A stretch of DNA of 64,000 bases from Mallotus nudiflorus. Its lineage: Eukaryota > Streptophyta > Magnoliopsida > Malpighiales > Euphorbiaceae. The stretch lies in contig CANTUR010000124.1 in NCBI GenBank assembly GCA_947683625.1, forward strand, positions 2,826,001 through 2,890,000. Reading direction: 5' to 3'. Below are positions 61,370-64,000 of the stretch, piece by piece; within the stretch, counting starts at the first letter, position 1; each line of letters opens with the position of its first letter. The translations under genes and the position numbers were made by a program. The notes under the pieces are model-generated. The model searched no databases, had not been told where the DNA came from, and worked only from the letters and a program-made list of their open reading frames with translations.

Positions 61370-63330
61370 GGATGCATAAATGACTAATGAGAAGTTCCTT
61401 ATGCCATATTTGGTATGAAGCCCTTTAAAGCTCCAAGAATTGACGGGGTACATCCAGGTTTTTTCAATAATTATTGGGCAAAGGTGAGGCCTTTAGTATG
61501 TAAATTTTTGAATTTTTTTCTTTTTTTTTTCTAAAACTAAATCTTCTACTCATGTCAACAATACTATTAGTTGTCATTTCTAAGAAAGAAAATCTGAGCT
61601 TATTGTTGGACTATCGTCCAAGTAGCCTATGTAATGTTATTAATAAGGTGATTATAAAGCTGGTAATGAATAAAATTAAACCAAATTTGGAGCATTTTAT
61701 TAGACAAAATAAAACTAGTTTTGTTCCGGGAAGGCATGATATAGATAATACCATATTGGCTTAGGACATTATGCACTCAATGAGAAGAAAGTAGGGCAAG
61801 AAGAGGCTTCATGGCAATCAAGCTTGATTTAGATAAGGCATTCAACATTCTAAGATAAGAATTTATTCATGATACACTTGTAGATGTGGGTTTTCTTTCA
61901 ATTTTAATTGACATTGTTATAAGGTGTATATTATTAGCTTACATAGAGACATTAATTATGGAATGGTGATAGGACATATTCTTCTATCCCTTTTTGAGTA
62001 ATTTGTTAAGGGGATCCTCTCTCCCTGTATCTACTTGTGTTACATATTAAACAATTGGCGCAGAGCATTACAAGTGAAATAACTTGAGGAATTCCTTTGA
62101 TGGGCCCTCTCTCCTTATATTAGGTCAATCTCATATTTTGCGAAGAACCTTAGGTTAGTGACAAGGTGATGGACATCTACTATTGTGCTTAAGAAGTTAA
62201 ACAGACCTTAAGCAAAGTTGGGTAGTTCATGTCCTGTAGCAGGTTAAGGACTTAGCAGATGCACGGTTGGGTTCCATCGCAAGAGGGATGGGTTAACGTG
62301 AATCTGGATGGTGCTATTAGTGTTGCTACTAAGCTAACTACTATGTGAGGTATGATCTAGGACTATTGTGGCAAATGAACTACTGGCATCTCATTTAAAA
62401 TTGGCAATTACTTGATCACTGTTGCAGAGCTTTGGCTTATTACTGCTTAAGGTCTTAGGTTCAGACAAGTTCATCTTGAAATTGATAGCCAATATGGCAT
62501 GATAATGTGAAAAATACATCACCAACTCTATACCCTTCTCTACATCTTTCTAGAAGATTATTACTTTCGTTAACCAATTTAGAATAAATGACCAATTTGA
62601 CTTTGAATTTTTAGTTGCCAAAACCAATTTTGCTTTGGTTACTTACAAGCCATTTGCAAGTTGATTTTGACAACTTGGTGTTGGTTGACACAAGTTGTTT
62701 TCAAGTTGGCTTTGATAACTTATTATGCTTAGCCCTTAAGGATTGTAAACCTATAAATAGGCATGGGTGGTGATGGCCATTTGTGTTGAGTATGTCATGT
62801 GTGTGTGTGTTAGTGTTTGTATAAAAGAATGCTTGTGTCATGGAAGAGTTAATGTATGGGTGAAAGAGTGTGTGTTATGGGTAAGTTTAGTGAGAAAGTG
62901 TCTTGAGTATTTGTGAGAATATTAGTGTGCAACTATGTACAAGTACTATTGTACTTAAGTTTCTTTAATATAATAAAAGTATATTTATTTCAAATTAGCC
63001 TCCACATATTCTACAAATAAGGGATCTCTCAGGAAGAGTTAATGCTCATTTTCACCTTGTTCAATCAATTAGAACACTGATTCAATGAGCTCGGGTAGTG
63101 AGGATTCATCATGTTTATAGAGAACCAAATAATGCAGCTGATTATGTGGCTTTTTGGCCAGGGATACGGAGGTAGGATGTCATAGGATGGTGAGGCCCTA
63201 GATGAGGTGAAACAGGGGATTCAACATGATGATTATGGAGTCTTTTATAGGAGAGTAATGGTTGTCTAAGTTTATTTAGGTCTTTTACCTCGTTCCATAC
63301 AAAAAAAAAAAAAAAAAAAAAAAAAAAAGA
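61370..63330 (+). mobile_element. Second L1-type LINE, 5'-truncated and internally deleted
   Basis: Begins within the RT (PFKAPRIDGVHPGFFNNYW near 61420-61476). It continues with LLDYRPSSLCNVINKVIIKLV and SFVPGRHDIDNTILA (61600-61761) and a later RT block to about 62060. It then jumps near 62100-62270 to RNase H (VNLDGAISVATKL near 62300, IHHVYREPNNAADYVA near 63100) and ends in a poly-A tail (63301-63328). A solo LTR splits the RNase H. Heavily decayed. Confidence 0.8.
62506..63015 (+). mobile_element. Copia-like solo LTR in the RNase H of the second LINE
   Basis: A 510-bp insert with TG...CA tips (tgtgaaaaatac ... cacatattctaca), flanked by gataa and aataa (4 of 5 matching). It has its own promoter-like TATA (ctataaataggcatgg, near 62751) and an AATAAAAG poly-A signal near 62981. 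This is normal LTR architecture. No internal region remains. Confidence 0.7.
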
Positions 63331-64000
63331 AAAAAAATAGAAAAAATCAACTTTTCACTGAACGTAATAAAATTTTTGAAGGTGTCCAATATTTATCGAA
63401 TTAAAATGCCGAATGTGCAAGAAAAATTTTTAAAGCAATTTATTTACATATGAAAGGAGTTATAATATATTTGCTGCAAACATTATGTAATTACAAGTTA
63501 GTAAAATGTAGAAGAAAATAATATGGTTCATTTCCAAAAATTAAATATAAGAGAAAGAAAAGCTAACACTATGCGTGGATGGGGGGAAAACAAGGGGAAT
63601 GGAAGATAATTTGAGAAGAATATATTTTTATGTTATTTAACAATTATAAATATATTTAAGGGGAAGAGAATTGAAGGAAAATTATTCCCCCTCATTCTCC
63701 TTGTAGAAGGGGAAAATAAATACACCTAAAATTGGGGTGTAAAAAATTTCCCCACTAGGAAAGAAAATCAATTTATTTAAATAGACATTCTTATCTCTAC
63801 TATTTTATTGATAATCCTAAAATAACCTTTTATATTTTTATTTCTTATTTTTTTAATTTATTATATACGTATGTTCTTTCATTTTAATTTTTTCATCATC
63901 TAAGAATTATTCTTAGGTTGGTTTTTTCCTATATTTTTATTATTAATTTTTTTTATATTACTAGTTTATTAATAAATTGATATTGAAATTTTTTTATATT
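63331..64000. other. AT-rich DNA at the window end
   Basis: Starts after the LINE poly-A tail. The part at 63560-63770 has G-rich and C-rich patches (ggggggaaaacaagggg, attattccccctcattctcc, aatttccccactagg) that could pair as loose inverted repeats of a MITE, but no clear ends are visible. No gene seen. Confidence 0.4.

Overview
The window is AT-rich plant nuclear DNA. It has a GT-AG intron-split receptor-kinase gene of a plant-specific family, and its repeats (L1 LINEs, Copia and Tekay-type Ty3 elements, CACTA, hAT, Mutator-like MITEs, an endogenous pararetrovirus) fit a eudicot, probably a rosid. I cannot name the species. Only one gene looks functional; the rest is nested and decayed mobile or viral DNA.

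Layout. 1-2045: AT-rich DNA and the 3' flank of the gene. 2046-21311 (minus strand): a 13-exon malectin-like/LRR receptor kinase whose exons join in frame to 891 codons. Its intron 4 holds an almost full-length L1 LINE (4426-17764, plus strand) with a 13-bp target-site duplication. That LINE was later hit by five insertions: a Mutator-like palindromic MITE, two Ty3-type solo LTRs, an internally deleted Copia element and a short LTR-like repeat. Copies of the MITE and the short repeat also lie upstream of the gene. 22607-27251: AT-rich intergenic DNA with a long (AT)n tract and two palindromic hAT-like MITEs.

27252-49950: a pararetrovirus/Ty3 complex. An endogenous pararetrovirus (Caulimoviridae type) lies in two opposed blocks. 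The minus-strand block runs from RNase H through a second reading frame to a promoter-like TATA box. The plus-strand block runs from a tRNA-Met primer site through movement-protein-like, coat-like and protease/reverse-transcriptase regions. A Tekay-type element (33499-46425) split the plus block. A solo LTR of the same family sits in its 3' LTR, and another (27252-30517) sits at the viral promoter.

50036-57943: a second copy of the receptor-kinase 3' flank and the last 160 bp of its coding sequence, in the same orientation. It is interrupted by a 5.9-kb non-autonomous CACTA element and a LINE tail. This is the remnant of a tandemly duplicated kinase gene. 57944-64000: a decayed hAT transposase, a second internally deleted LINE carrying a Copia-like solo LTR, and AT-rich DNA.

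The kinase has every element expected of a plasma-membrane receptor: signal peptide, malectin-like ectodomain, three LRRs, one membrane span and an RD kinase. If expressed, it must be spliced across a 14.6-kb intron made mostly of silenced-type transposon DNA. None of the mobile or viral reading frames is intact. I found no system that looks wholly new; the most unusual structures are the opposed pararetrovirus halves and the intact kinase around a five-times-nested LINE.
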